Shown in pieces: positions 9,511-17,780 of a stretch of DNA of 64,000 nucleotides. The DNA comes from Embleya scabrispora (GTDB taxonomy: Bacteria > Actinomycetota > Actinomycetes > Streptomycetales > Streptomycetaceae). The stretch's first letter is position 1, and each line of letters opens with the position of its first letter. Position numbers and translations under genes: made by a program. The stretch lies in assembly GCF_002024165.1 (NCBI RefSeq), contig NZ_MWQN01000001.1, positions 5,704,001 through 5,768,000 on the forward strand, given 5' to 3'. The notes under the pieces were generated by a model. The model ran no database searches and had not been told where the DNA came from. It was given only the letters and a program-made list of their open reading frames with translations.

Positions 9511-9566
9511 GCCGATGGGTCGAAATCGGGTCGGCGTGCGGATCCCGGGTCGGCCGATGGGTCGAA
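9511..9566 (+). repeat. Short direct repeat downstream of pucR
   Basis: GCCGATGGGTCGAA occurs at 9511-9524 and 9553-9566, inside the 110-base convergent gap between pucR and the next SDR gene. It could be a slippage remnant or part of a 3' structure; no function is evident. Confidence 0.5.
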
Positions 9567-9582
9567 GTTCGTGCCGGCCGGA

Positions 9583-10368
9583 TCAGCCGAAGGAGACCCC
9601 CGACGTGACCGGGACGACCGTGCCGGTGATCGCCCGGGCCCGGTCGGAGGCCAGGAAGGCGACCGCGTCGGCGATGTCCTCGGGCCGGGTGATCCGACGC
9701 AGCGCAGAGGACCGGGTCAGCTCGGCCCGCACCTCGCTCTCCGGTACCTCGCGGCGCGCGGCGATGTCGGCGATGTATCCGGCGAGTTTGGCGTTCTCGG
9801 TGTAGCCCGCGACGACCACGTTGACCCGGATGCCGTCCGGCCCGACCTCCTTGGCCAACACCCCGGAGGCCACCTCCATCGCGGCCTTGGTCGACGCGTA
9901 CGCGCCCAGTCCGACCGGCTTCGCGCGCGGCGCCTCCGAGGAGATCTGCACGATCGAGCCGCCGCCGACCGCACGCAGATGGGGCAACGCCGCCCGGGAG
10001 ACGGCCAGTACGCCGAGCACGTTGATCTCGAACGCGCGCCGGAACTCGTCGGGGTCCAACTCCTCCAGGCGTCCCGACGGGTTGTATGTCGCCACGTTCA
10101 CCACCACGTCCACCCGGCCCAACTCCCGGGCCGAGGTGTCCACGAGTGCGCGGCAGGCGTCCTGGTCGGCCAGGTCGGTCGGCACCGCGAGGACCCGACG
10201 GCCCGTCAGGTCCCGAATGTCGTCCGCGAGTTCGCCCAGCGGTTCGGGGCGGCGGGCGGCCAGCACCAGATCCGCGCCGTCGCGGGCCAGCGCCAGCGCC
10301 GACGCGCGCCCGATGCCCGCGCCGGCTCCCGCGACGATTGCGACCCGTGCGTCCGGTTCCTCCGCCAT
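9583..10368 (-). CDS. Short-chain dehydrogenase/reductase
   Basis: A 261-residue classical SDR. The Rossmann glycine motif is AGAGAGIGRAS near the N-terminus, the catalytic Ser is in QISSEAP and the YxxxK motif is YASTK. The C-terminus (RPEDIADAVAFLASDRA, then TGTVVPVTSG) is typical of 3-oxoacyl-ACP-reductase-like SDRs. ATG at 10368 is chosen over a GTG two codons upstream because AAAGGGG lies 5 bases before it. It is divergent from the UPF0261 operon, with a perfect 16-bp palindrome just upstream of its ribosome-binding site. Substrate is unknown. Confidence 0.88.
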   Translation of the reverse strand: MAEEPDARVAIVAGAGAGIGRASALALARDGADLVLAARRPEPLGELADDIRDLTGRRVLAVPTDLADQDACRALVDTSARELGRVDVVVNVATYNPSGRLEELDPDEFRRAFEINVLGVLAVSRAALPHLRAVGGGSIVQISSEAPRAKPVGLGAYASTKAAMEVASGVLAKEVGPDGIRVNVVVAGYTENAKLAGYIADIAARREVPESEVRAELTRSSALRRITRPEDIADAVAFLASDRARAITGTVVPVTSGVSFG

Positions 10369-10377
10369 CGACACCCC

Positions 10378-10393
10378 TTTCCCGCGCGGGAAA
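10378..10393. promoter_or_regulatory. Perfect 16-bp palindrome upstream of the SDR start
   Basis: TTTCCCGCGCGGGAAA is a perfect inverted repeat ten bases upstream of the SDR ATG, touching its ribosome-binding site and lying in the divergent region shared with the UPF0261 operon. It is a good operator candidate, and as RNA it could also fold and mask the SDR ribosome-binding site. No regulator gene lies directly beside it. Confidence 0.5.
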
Positions 10394-10433
10394 TCCGCGA
10401 CTCGCCCCCCGTCCTATCGCACGGTGCTTTGCA

Positions 10434-10462
10434 TTGCCATGATCATCCGGTTGGGTTACTGT
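10434..10462 (+). promoter_or_regulatory. Sigma70-like promoter for the UPF0261/PEP-hydrolase/EthD operon
   Basis: TTGCCA at 10434-10439 and TACTGT at 10457-10462 are separated by 17 bases, close to the vegetative sigma consensus. This leaves a leader of about 55-60 bases before the ATG at 10526, which has CCGGAGG just upstream. Inferred by eye. Confidence 0.5.
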
Positions 10463-10525
10463 GCGCGGCCGTTCGCCGCCGAAGCGTCAACCCGGCAAGC
10501 CGTACCGACACCACCGGAGGCACCG

Positions 10526-11770
10526 ATGCCCACCGTCGTACTGATCGGAACGCTGGACACCAAGGGGTCCGAATACGCGTGGCTGGCCTACCGGCTGCGG
10601 GCCAGAGGCGCCGAGGTCGTGCTGATGAACGTCGGCGTCCTCGGCGACTCGCTGGCCCAGGCCGATGTACAGGCGGGCGAGGTCGCCGCCGCGGCGGGCA
10701 CCGATCTGGAGGACCTGCGCACCCGCGCCGACCGGGGCGCGGCGACCACCGCGATGGCCGAGGGCGCGGCCTCGATCCTGCGCGAACTCTACGAGCGGGG
10801 GCGGGTGGACGGGGTGCTCGCGATGGGCGGCTCGGGCGGCTCGGCGATCGCCTCCCACGCGATGCGCGCGCTGCCCGTGGGCGTGCCCAAGCTGCTGGTG
10901 TCCACGATGGCGGCGGGCGACGTGTCGCCGTACGTCGGCGCGGTGGACGTGACGATGATGTACAGCGTCGTGGACATCGCCGGCATCAACCGGCTCTCCG
11001 AACGCATCCTGGGCAACGCGGCGGACGCGATCGCGGGCATGGCCGGCGGCTACGCCGAGGACCGCGCGGCGGTCGCCGGGGTGACCGGCGAGGGCCGGCC
11101 GCTGGTGGCCGCGAGCCAGTTCGGGGTGACCACGCCGGCCGTGGACGCGGCGCGCGAGCGGCTCAACGAACTCGGCTACGAGGTACTGGTGTTCCACGCC
11201 ACCGGGGCCGGCGGCCGGGCCATGGAGAACCTGGCCGCGGGGGGCTTCCTGGCCGGGGTGCTGGACCTGACCACCACCGAGTTGGCCGACGACCTGGTCG
11301 GCGGGGTGCTCAGCGCGGGCCCGGAGCGGCTGACCGCCGCCGGACGCGTGGGGTTGCCGCAGGTGGTCGGCGTGGGGGCGCTCGACATGGTCAACTTCGG
11401 CCCCCGCGACACCGTTCCGCCGCGTTTCGAGGACCGGCTGTTGTACGTGCACAACCCGACCGTGACGCTGATGCGCACCACACCGGCCGAAAACGCCGAA
11501 CTCGGACGGCGGATCGCCGCCAAACTGAGGGACGCGACCGGGCCCACCGCGCTGTACCTGCCCCTGCGCGGGATTTCGGCGATCGACGTCGAGGGCGGAC
11601 CCTTCTACGATTCCGACGCCGATACGGCGTTGTTCGACGCGCTGCGCGCCGGCCTCGACGGGACCGCCGTCGAGCTGTACGAGGCCGCGACGGACATCAA
11701 CGATCCGGCGTTCGCCAAGGCGGCGGCGGATCGATTGCACGAATTGATCACGAAGGGACATGTGGACTGA
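10526..11770 (+). CDS. UPF0261 (Tm-1-like ATP-binding domain) family protein
   Basis: A 414-residue protein of the Tm-1-like, ATP-binding UPF0261 family. It begins [26 protein letters not shown] is the family signature, and GLY-rich [10 protein letters not shown] and [13 protein letters not shown] follow. The C-terminal half ([34 protein letters not shown]) covers the second domain. Length is normal for the stand-alone bacterial form. ATG at 10526 has CCGGAGG 5 bases upstream. It overlaps the next gene by 11 bases. In plants this domain is fused to the domain encoded next. The biochemical role is unknown. Confidence 0.88.
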   Translation: MPTVVLIGTLDTKGSEYAWLAYRLRARGAEVVLMNVGVLGDSLAQADVQAGEVAAAAGTDLEDLRTRADRGAATTAMAEGAASILRELYERGRVDGVLAMGGSGGSAIASHAMRALPVGVPKLLVSTMAAGDVSPYVGAVDVTMMYSVVDIAGINRLSERILGNAADAIAGMAGGYAEDRAAVAGVTGEGRPLVAASQFGVTTPAVDAARERLNELGYEVLVFHATGAGGRAMENLAAGGFLAGVLDLTTTELADDLVGGVLSAGPERLTAAGRVGLPQVVGVGALDMVNFGPRDTVPPRFEDRLLYVHNPTVTLMRTTPAENAELGRRIAAKLRDATGPTALYLPLRGISAIDVEGGPFYDSDADTALFDALRAGLDGTAVELYEAATDINDPAFAKAAADRLHELITKGHVD

Positions 11771-12635
11771 GATGAACGGACGCGAGGCGCGGGGCCGACT
11801 GCGCACGACGATCGAGCAGGGCGGCGTCGTGATCGGCGCGGGCGCGGGCACCGGATTGTCCGCCAAGTGCGCCGAGGCCGGGGGTGTGGACCTGATCATC
11901 ATCTACAACTCGGGCCGCTATCGCATGGCCGGCCGGGGTTCGTTGGCGGGACTGCTGCCGTACGGCGACGCCAACGCGATCGTGGTGGAGATGGCGGGCG
12001 AGGTGCTGCCGGTGGTGCGCAGTACTCCGGTCCTCGCGGGGGTGTGCGGCACCGATCCGTTCCGGGTCATGCCGCACTTCCTGGACCAACTCGCGGCCAT
12101 GGGCTTCGCGGGAGTGCAGAACTTCCCGACGGTCGGCCTGTTCGACGGTGTCTTCCGGCAGAACCTGGAGGAGACCGGGATGGGCTACGACCTGGAGGTG
12201 GAGATGATCCGGCTGGCGGCGGAGCGCGGCCTGCTCACGGCGCCGTACGTCTTCGACCCCGAGCAGGCCCGCGCGATGGCGGCGGCCGGCGCCGACGTGC
12301 TGGTCCCGCACCTGGGCCTGACCACCAAGGGCAGCATCGGCGCGACCACCGCGGTCACCCTCGACCAGGCGGTGGAGCGCGTGCAGGAGATGCGCGACGC
12401 GGCGGCGGAGGTCAACCCCGACGTGCTGGTGCTGTGCCACGGCGGCCCGATCGCCGAACCCGGGGACGCGGCGTACGTCCTGGCCCACACCACCGGCGTG
12501 GTCGGCTTCTTCGGCGCCTCCAGCATGGAACGCCTGCCGACCGAGGTGGCCATCACCGAACAGGCGCGGGCGTTCAAGAGCATCACCCCGGGTGGGGGCG
12601 TCGCCACGGCGGGCGACACTCCGGCACACCCGTAG
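11760..12635 (+). CDS. PEP-hydrolase-family TIM-barrel protein (Tm-1 C-terminal domain type)
   Basis: A 291-residue TIM-barrel-like protein of the family named phosphoenolpyruvate hydrolase. Typical stretches are [63 protein letters not shown] and [11 protein letters not shown]. The start overlaps the end of the UPF0261 gene; a second ATG at 11772 is possible. In plant Tm-1 proteins these two domains form one polypeptide, so the products probably act together. The family name comes from database naming; the reaction here is not known. Confidence 0.85.
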   Translation: MWTEMNGREARGRLRTTIEQGGVVIGAGAGTGLSAKCAEAGGVDLIIIYNSGRYRMAGRGSLAGLLPYGDANAIVVEMAGEVLPVVRSTPVLAGVCGTDPFRVMPHFLDQLAAMGFAGVQNFPTVGLFDGVFRQNLEETGMGYDLEVEMIRLAAERGLLTAPYVFDPEQARAMAAAGADVLVPHLGLTTKGSIGATTAVTLDQAVERVQEMRDAAAEVNPDVLVLCHGGPIAEPGDAAYVLAHTTGVVGFFGASSMERLPTEVAITEQARAFKSITPGGGVATAGDTPAHP

Positions 12636-12705
12636 CCGACGCGCCCGGCACACGCGTGGCGCGAAACGTACGTCCGTCCGACCACTCCGAGCGTGAGGAT
12701 TCGGC

Positions 12706-13041
12706 ATGTACAAGTTGACCGTGCTCTACGGCCACCCCGAAGACCCGGCGGCGTTCGACTCCTATTACTGGGAGAAGCACGTCCCGCTGGCCCGCACCAT
12801 GCCGGGACTCACCGGCTGGACCATCGGCAAGTGCGAGCCGGATCCCTCCGGCGCGAGGCCGCCCTATTACCTGGTGGTCGCGCTGTACGCGCCCTCACGC
12901 GCGGAGCTCCAGGCGGTGCTGGACTCGCCCGAGGGCCGCGCCACGGTGGCCGACGTGCCCCATTTCGCGACCGGCGGGGCGACGTTCCTCTGGGACGAGG
13001 AGCGGGTAGTGGTTCCGGTGGAGCTGCCCGCGACGGAATAG
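12706..13041 (+). CDS. EthD-domain protein (dimeric alpha-beta barrel)
   Basis: A 111-residue small protein of the EthD family, which has the dimeric ferredoxin-like alpha+beta fold. Visible features are MYKLTVLYGHPEDPAAFDSY with the following YWEKHVPLARTMPGL and a C-terminal AGxxF-like GGATFLWDE. EthD was first found with an ether-degrading P450, but most members are small auxiliary enzymes of unknown reaction. It lies 70 bases after the PEP-hydrolase gene on the same strand and is likely part of the same operon. Confidence 0.82.
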   Translation: MYKLTVLYGHPEDPAAFDSYYWEKHVPLARTMPGLTGWTIGKCEPDPSGARPPYYLVVALYAPSRAELQAVLDSPEGRATVADVPHFATGGATFLWDEERVVVPVELPATE

Positions 13042-13140
13042 TCCGTCGTCGACGCACGCGTGACCGCGCGGCCGCGCACCGTGTACGCCGGAGCCGTGAC
13101 CTGCAAGGACGGCGACAAATAGGGCAAATAGGTGTTATTC

Positions 13141-13153
13141 CCCCCTATGGGGG
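13141..13153 (+). terminator. Short C5/G5 hairpin after the EthD gene
   Basis: CCCCC TAT GGGGG at 13141-13153 forms a 5-bp stem with a 3-base loop, about 100 bases after the EthD stop. It may end that transcript, but no T-run follows. Confidence 0.3.
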
Positions 13154-13176
13154 ACCTCACAAACAGCCCGAAATGT

Positions 13177-13206
13177 TTGCCAACCCGGCGAACCGGTGCG
13201 TAGCTT
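13177..13206 (+). promoter_or_regulatory. Candidate promoter of the rpf transcript
   Basis: TTGCCA at 13177-13182 and TAGCTT at 13201-13206 are 18 bases apart. Transcription from here would start near 13213, just before the riboswitch, which fits a long regulated leader for the rpf gene. Confidence 0.45.
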
Positions 13207-13240
13207 CGTGGTTGTTCGCACAAGCGGACTCCCCGGGCGG

Positions 13241-13412
13241 TACGCCGAATCCTGCCGCCGCCCGAGGGAAGCAGTCGATATCGACTGGCGGCAGGAGCGG
13301 GGGAACCAAGTGAGCCGACATCGGCACTGCCGATGCCTGGGGTGAAGCCATGCCTGTGACAGGCGAGGCCGGGCCAATCGTCCGAACCCGACAGCTAACT
13401 TCGTAGGCGCCC
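13241..13412 (+). ncRNA. Cyclic di-AMP (ydaO-yuaA) riboswitch in the rpf leader
   Basis: The leader shows the conserved core of the ydaO/yuaA class: CGCCGAATCCTGCC, then GGCAGGAGCGGGGGAACCA, then GGGGTGAAGCC, and at the 3' end CGAACCCGACAGCTAA followed by CGTAGGCG, which pairs back to the 5' TACGCC. The order and spacing of these blocks match the class that binds cyclic di-AMP. In Streptomyces and relatives this riboswitch commonly sits upstream of resuscitation-promoting-factor and other wall-hydrolase genes and lowers expression when the ligand is abundant. It ends 13 bases before the rpf ATG, so control could be by termination or ribosome access. Confidence 0.9.
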
Positions 13413-13425
13413 GACGAGGTAATCA

Positions 13426-14151
13426 ATGACCTTCCGTGCCATCACCGCTCCGGTTCGTTCGCTCTCTCGTGGCCGTCGCGCCGGCATCGCCGTCGCCGCC
13501 GGCGCGGGTCTCGTCCTTCCCCTCGTGGGCATGGCGGGCAGCGCGAACGCCGCGACTTCGTCCACCTGGGACGCGGTCGCCCAGTGCGAGAGCACCGGCA
13601 ACTGGAGCATCAACACGGGCAACGGCTTCTCCGGCGGTCTGCAGTTCACCCCGAGCACCTGGAACGCGTTCGGCGGCAGCCAGTACGCGGCCAGTGCCGC
13701 GCAGGCCTCCGAGGCGCAGCAGATCGCCGTGGCGGAGCGGGTCCTGGCGAGCCAGGGCCCCGGCGCCTGGCCGGTCTGCTCCGTGAAGGCCGGTCTGGGC
13801 AAGGGCGGCAACGCCAACGCCACGGCCGAGTCCTCGGCCACCGGCAAGACCAAGTCCTCGGTCGAGCCGAAGGCCGCGCCCAAGTCCGAGGCCAAGCCCG
13901 CGACCGGCAACGCGCCGAAGCTCAACGTGCAGCCCAAGCAGGACGTCGCCAAGCAGGACGCGCCGAAGTCGGCCGCGACCGGGCGGGCGTCGGGCTCCGG
14001 CACCTACACCGTCAAGTCCGGTGACACGCTGTCCGCGATCGCGGCCAAGTTCGGTGTCAAGGGCGGCTACAAGGCCCTGCACGCGGCCAACGCCGGCGTC
14101 ATCGGCGACAACCCGAACGTGATCGGCGTGGGCACCAAGCTCGCCGTCTGA
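13426..14151 (+). CDS. rpfA: Resuscitation-promoting factor: secreted Rpf domain plus LysM
   Basis: A 241-residue secreted wall lytic enzyme. A signal peptide covers about residues 1-43 (AGIAVAAGAGLVLPLVG, cleavage near SANA-A). The Rpf transglycosylase-like domain follows at about 45-122, with the catalytic Glu in AQCESTGNWS and the family-typical GGLQFTPSTWNAFGG and a C-terminal Cys in WPVC. A Lys/Ala/Pro-rich linker (~125-190) leads to a LysM domain (YTVKSGDTLSAIAAKFG) that binds peptidoglycan. GAGGT lies 6 bases before the ATG. Rpf proteins cut peptidoglycan and help spores or dormant cells regrow. The upstream riboswitch suggests control by c-di-AMP. The symbol follows Streptomyces use. 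Confidence 0.93.
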   Translation: MTFRAITAPVRSLSRGRRAGIAVAAGAGLVLPLVGMAGSANAATSSTWDAVAQCESTGNWSINTGNGFSGGLQFTPSTWNAFGGSQYAASAAQASEAQQIAVAERVLASQGPGAWPVCSVKAGLGKGGNANATAESSATGKTKSSVEPKAAPKSEAKPATGNAPKLNVQPKQDVAKQDAPKSAATGRASGSGTYTVKSGDTLSAIAAKFGVKGGYKALHAANAGVIGDNPNVIGVGTKLAV

Positions 14152-14165
14152 TCCACCCGCACCAC

Positions 14166-14204
14166 CACGTGGGCCCCGTCGAATACCTCGGCGGGGCCCA
14201 CGTG
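14166..14204 (+). terminator. Rho-independent-type terminator hairpin after rpf
   Basis: A perfect 13-bp inverted repeat (CACGTGGGCCCCG at 14166-14178, complement at 14192-14204) with a 13-base loop lies 15 bases after the rpf stop. There is no strong U-run, as is usual in high-GC actinomycetes. Confidence 0.75.
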
Positions 14205-14418
14205 CGTTCGGTGGGGCCGAAGCGGGGCGGTCGGGCGCGTTCCCCGGCCGATGGTTCGGCTGCGGACTTCGCGGGAACGAGATGATCGCATTCCCAACTT
14301 ATTCGGGCAAAACGTACTGGGGACGATAAGATTGCGTTTGAATCCGCCTTGCCACGTGAAATTCTTTTGACATAGGTTCATCTGGCCGTGGTTCCTGCGT
14401 TTCCCTTGAGGGGGTTTC

Positions 14419-15804
14419 ATGTCCGACATGACCCGCGTAGCCGTCCGTACCGCCGTCGACCACCCGCAGTGGCCGGTGCTCAAGGAAGCCGTTGCCGACC
14501 TGCGTCCGCTTCAGGCCAAGGACGGTTCGATCGAGCCGTCCGGGCATGCCGCCGCCCGCGTCCTGGTCGCCGACATCACCGCCGCCATCGCGGCACTGGC
14601 CCCGCTGTTCCCGTACGACGAGGCCTACCTCGACGCCGTCGTGGCCGATTTCCACCGCTGGGCCGAGGCCGACTTCGCCCGCCCCGACTTCCTGGACTCG
14701 CTGGTCGCCTTCCGCCCCGAGCAGAACCGGCGGGACGGCCTGGAGCACCTGGTCGTCTTCCCGATGACCACCCAGAACGGCAACCCGAACCGCAACGTCG
14801 AGGCGGTGCTGCTGCGGGTGGTGTGGCCGCAGTGGCTGGCCGACCTGGAGGCGACGCGCTACGACAACGCGATGTTCGTGCCGCTCGCGTTCGTCGACTT
14901 CACCGACGGATACGACACCGACTCGGCGGTGCTCTTCCCCGAGACCGTGGCCGTCCGCGAAGTGCCCAGGTTCACCTGGGGCGGCATCTTCTGCGACCGC
15001 GAGGCGGCCCGCTTCCGTCGGGTCGGGACCGCCGCGGCGGACACCCTCGGGCTGGAACTGCCGCCGGAGGCACAGGCGTTGGTCGAGAGCCAGCAGCTCG
15101 CCCAGAACGCGTTCGTGTTGTGGGACCTGATCCACGACCGCAGCCACATGCGCGGGCACATGCCTTTCGACCCGTTCATGATCAAGCAGCGCATGCCGTT
15201 CTGGATGTACGCCCTGGAGGAGCTGCGCTGCGACCTGACCGCGTTCCGCGAGGCGGTCGCGCTGTCCGCGGAGGGCGAGCCGACCGCGCCGCTGGTGCGC
15301 TACGCGGTGATCTTCGACCGGCTGTTCCGCTTCCCGGTCACCGGTGGACGGGTGCGCAACTACGACGGGCTCGGCGGGCAGTTGCTGTTCGCCTACCTGC
15401 ATCGCGCGGGTGTGCTCGACTGGTCGGACAACCGCCTCACCATCGACTGGGACCGGATCACCGACGCGGTCCTCGGACTGTTCGACGAGGTGGACCGGCT
15501 CTACCGCGAGGGTGTCGACCGTTCGAAGGTCGGCCACTGGCTGGCCGGCTACCGACTGGTCGCCGAATACGTGCCGTCGCACCCCGGTTCGGTGTGGGCC
15601 AAGGGGACCGCCGCGCTGCCGATGGACGGGCCGCCGAAGGCGCTCGTGGACGCGGTACTGCCCGACGAGTTCCCGCTGAGCATGTTCTACGAGGCGCTGA
15701 ACCGGCGGCTGCGCGACGTGATCGCGTCCACGCGCGGGATCACCGCCGACGCCCCGCAGGCGGGCCCGGGCGAGGCGCGCGAGCGGGACGCCGCGGCGTC
15801 GTGA
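14419..15804 (+). CDS. DUF6421-family protein of unknown function
   Basis: A 461-residue cytoplasmic protein matching a conserved actinomycete family of unknown function. No signal peptide or membrane segment is seen. A distinctive His-rich stretch, HDRSHMRGHMPFDPF near residue 240, could bind metal. Other conserved-looking blocks are RRDGLEHLVVFPMTTQNGNP, RFTWGGIFCDR and ALEELRCDLTAFREA. Neighbours on the same strand are an SDR (about 100 bases later) and a threonine-aldolase-like enzyme, an arrangement I recall from other Streptomyces genomes. The three may act on one metabolite; this is inference. Confidence 0.75.
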   Translation: MSDMTRVAVRTAVDHPQWPVLKEAVADLRPLQAKDGSIEPSGHAAARVLVADITAAIAALAPLFPYDEAYLDAVVADFHRWAEADFARPDFLDSLVAFRPEQNRRDGLEHLVVFPMTTQNGNPNRNVEAVLLRVVWPQWLADLEATRYDNAMFVPLAFVDFTDGYDTDSAVLFPETVAVREVPRFTWGGIFCDREAARFRRVGTAAADTLGLELPPEAQALVESQQLAQNAFVLWDLIHDRSHMRGHMPFDPFMIKQRMPFWMYALEELRCDLTAFREAVALSAEGEPTAPLVRYAVIFDRLFRFPVTGGRVRNYDGLGGQLLFAYLHRAGVLDWSDNRLTIDWDRITDAVLGLFDEVDRLYREGVDRSKVGHWLAGYRLVAEYVPSHPGSVWAKGTAALPMDGPPKALVDAVLPDEFPLSMFYEALNRRLRDVIASTRGITADAPQAGPGEARERDAAAS

Positions 15805-15907
15805 CCGTGCGGGTGCGGGTGCGGCGTGCGAGGGGTGCGATGGGTGCGCCGGATGCCCGCCGGGGTACGGGCCAGGACGAACGGCACGTGAACGAGGAGT
15901 CGCAGTG

Positions 15908-16609
15908 ATGAACGGTCTCGAAGGCGCGGTGATCGCGGTCGCGGGCGCGGGTGGCCCCACCGGCCGGGCGGTGCTCGAACGGCTGGTCGGCGCCGGCGCC
16001 CGGGTGTACGGCGCGGACGCGAACGCCGAACGATTGCGGGCGAGCGTGGACGCCGCGCCCGGAGCGCGCGGCGCGGTGGTGGACCTGCTCGACCCGGACG
16101 CCACCCGCCGCTGGGCGGAGGAGGTCGAGCGCGAGCACGGCCGGGTGGACGGGCTGGTGCACCTGGTCGGCGGCTGGCGCGGCGGCAAGAGGTTCGGCGA
16201 CAACTCGCTCGACGACTGGGCCCTGCTGCACAACCTGCTCGTGCGTACCCTCCAGCACACCACGCTGGCCTTCCACGAAGCGCTCGCGCGCAGCCCGCGC
16301 GGCCGATTCGTACTGATCTCCGCCGCCGCGGCCGGACAACCGACCCAGGGCAACGCGGGCTACGCCGCCGCCAAGGCCGCCGCGGAGACCTGGACCCTGG
16401 CGCTGGCCGACGCGTTCACCGACACCGAGGCGGCGGCCACGATCCTGGTGGTCAAGGCACTCGTCAACGACGAGATGCGCGAGGCCCGACCCAACGCAAA
16501 GTTCGCCGGATTCACCGACGTCGCCGATCTCGCCGCCGAGATCGCGGGTCTGTGGAACACTCCGGCCATCGACCTGAACGGGAAACGACTGTGCCTGAAC
16601 GTCCCCTGA
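15908..16609 (+). CDS. Short-chain dehydrogenase/reductase
   Basis: A 233-residue SDR with the glycine motif AGAGGPTGRAV, catalytic Ser in LISAAAAGQ and intact YxxxK in GYAAAKAAAE. ATG at 15908 is preferred because GAGGAG lies 8 bases upstream; an in-frame GTG precedes it by one codon. It lies between the DUF6421 gene and a threonine-aldolase-like gene, whose start overlaps its end by 19 bases, so the three are likely co-expressed. Substrate is not evident. Confidence 0.85.
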   Translation: MNGLEGAVIAVAGAGGPTGRAVLERLVGAGARVYGADANAERLRASVDAAPGARGAVVDLLDPDATRRWAEEVEREHGRVDGLVHLVGGWRGGKRFGDNSLDDWALLHNLLVRTLQHTTLAFHEALARSPRGRFVLISAAAAGQPTQGNAGYAAAKAAAETWTLALADAFTDTEAAATILVVKALVNDEMREARPNAKFAGFTDVADLAAEIAGLWNTPAIDLNGKRLCLNVP

Positions 16610-17658
16610 CCCCGCGTCACGACCCCGACGCGCGCGGTTTCGCCAGCGACAACTACGCGGGCATACATCCCGAGGTGTTGGCCGCGATCGGCACGGCCAA
16701 CGGCGGACACCAGATCTCCTACGGCGAGGACGTCTACACCGAGCACCTGACCGAGGTCTTTCGCACCCACTTCGGCGAACGCGCCGAGGTGTTCCCGGTG
16801 TTCAACGGCACCGGGGCCAACGTGGTCGGCCTGCAGTCGATGACCGACCGCTGGGAATCGGTGATCTGCGCGGCCACCGCGCACATCAACGTGGACGAGT
16901 GCGGGGCCCCGGAGAAGGTGGCGGGCCTGAAGCTGCTCACCGTGGCCACCCCCGACGGCAAGCTCACCCCCGAACTCGTGGACACGCACGCGTGGGGCTG
17001 GGGCGACGAACACCGGGCCCAGCCGAGGGTGGTCTCGTTCGCGGAGAGCACCGAACTGGGCACGGTCTACACGGTGGACGAGATCGCCGCGTTGGTCGCG
17101 CACGCGCACGACCACGGCATGCTCGCCCACCTGGACGGCTCGCGCCTGGCCAACGCCGCCGCCGCGCTGGACGTGCCGCTGCGCGCGCTGAGCACGGACG
17201 TGGGCGTGGACGTATTGTCCTTCGGCGGCACCAAGAGCGGCCTGATGTTCGGCGAGGCCGTGGTCGTGCTCAACCCGGACGCGGCGCGCGGCATCAAGTA
17301 TCTGCGCAAGGCGGCGATGCAACTCGCGTCCAAGATGCGGTTCGTGTCGGTGCAGTTCGAGGCGCTGCTCTCCGGCGACCTGTGGCTGCGCAACGCGCGG
17401 CACGCGAACGCGATGGCGGCGCTGCTCGCCGAGAAGGTCGCCGACCTGGACGGGGTGACGCTGTCCCGGATGCCGCAGGCCAACGCGGTGTTCGCGGTGC
17501 TGCCGGTGGATGTGACCGAGCGGATGCAGAAGCGGTTCCGGTTCTACACGTGGGACGAGTCGATCGGCGAGGTGCGCTGGATGACGGCGTTCGATACCAC
17601 CGAGGCGGACATCGACGCCTTCGCGACCGCGCTCGCCGAGGAGTTGGGCGCGCGCTAG
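16591..17658 (+). CDS. Low-specificity L-threonine aldolase-like PLP enzyme
   Basis: A 355-residue fold-type I PLP enzyme. Threonine aldolases cleave beta-hydroxy amino acids to glycine and an aldehyde. Family features: GFASDNYAGIHPEVLAAI at the N-terminus, NGTGANVVGLQ in the cofactor-binding region, HLDGSRLANAAAAL, and the Schiff-base Lys in SFGGTKSGLMFGEAVV. The GTG start at 16591 overlaps the SDR gene by 19 bases. The true substrate may be another beta-hydroxy amino acid, since the operon pairs it with DUF6421 and an SDR. Confidence 0.85.
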   Translation: MPERPLTPRHDPDARGFASDNYAGIHPEVLAAIGTANGGHQISYGEDVYTEHLTEVFRTHFGERAEVFPVFNGTGANVVGLQSMTDRWESVICAATAHINVDECGAPEKVAGLKLLTVATPDGKLTPELVDTHAWGWGDEHRAQPRVVSFAESTELGTVYTVDEIAALVAHAHDHGMLAHLDGSRLANAAAALDVPLRALSTDVGVDVLSFGGTKSGLMFGEAVVVLNPDAARGIKYLRKAAMQLASKMRFVSVQFEALLSGDLWLRNARHANAMAALLAEKVADLDGVTLSRMPQANAVFAVLPVDVTERMQKRFRFYTWDESIGEVRWMTAFDTTEADIDAFATALAEELGAR

Positions 17659-17780
17659 CCGAACGGGCGCGCGGCGGTGGGCGGGTCGGGGCGGACGCCC
17701 CGGCCCGCCTTCGCGTCGGGTGCCGGATCGGCGGGAACAGGTGTTACAGTCACCGACCCGGGTGATCGGAGCGCGCCGTC

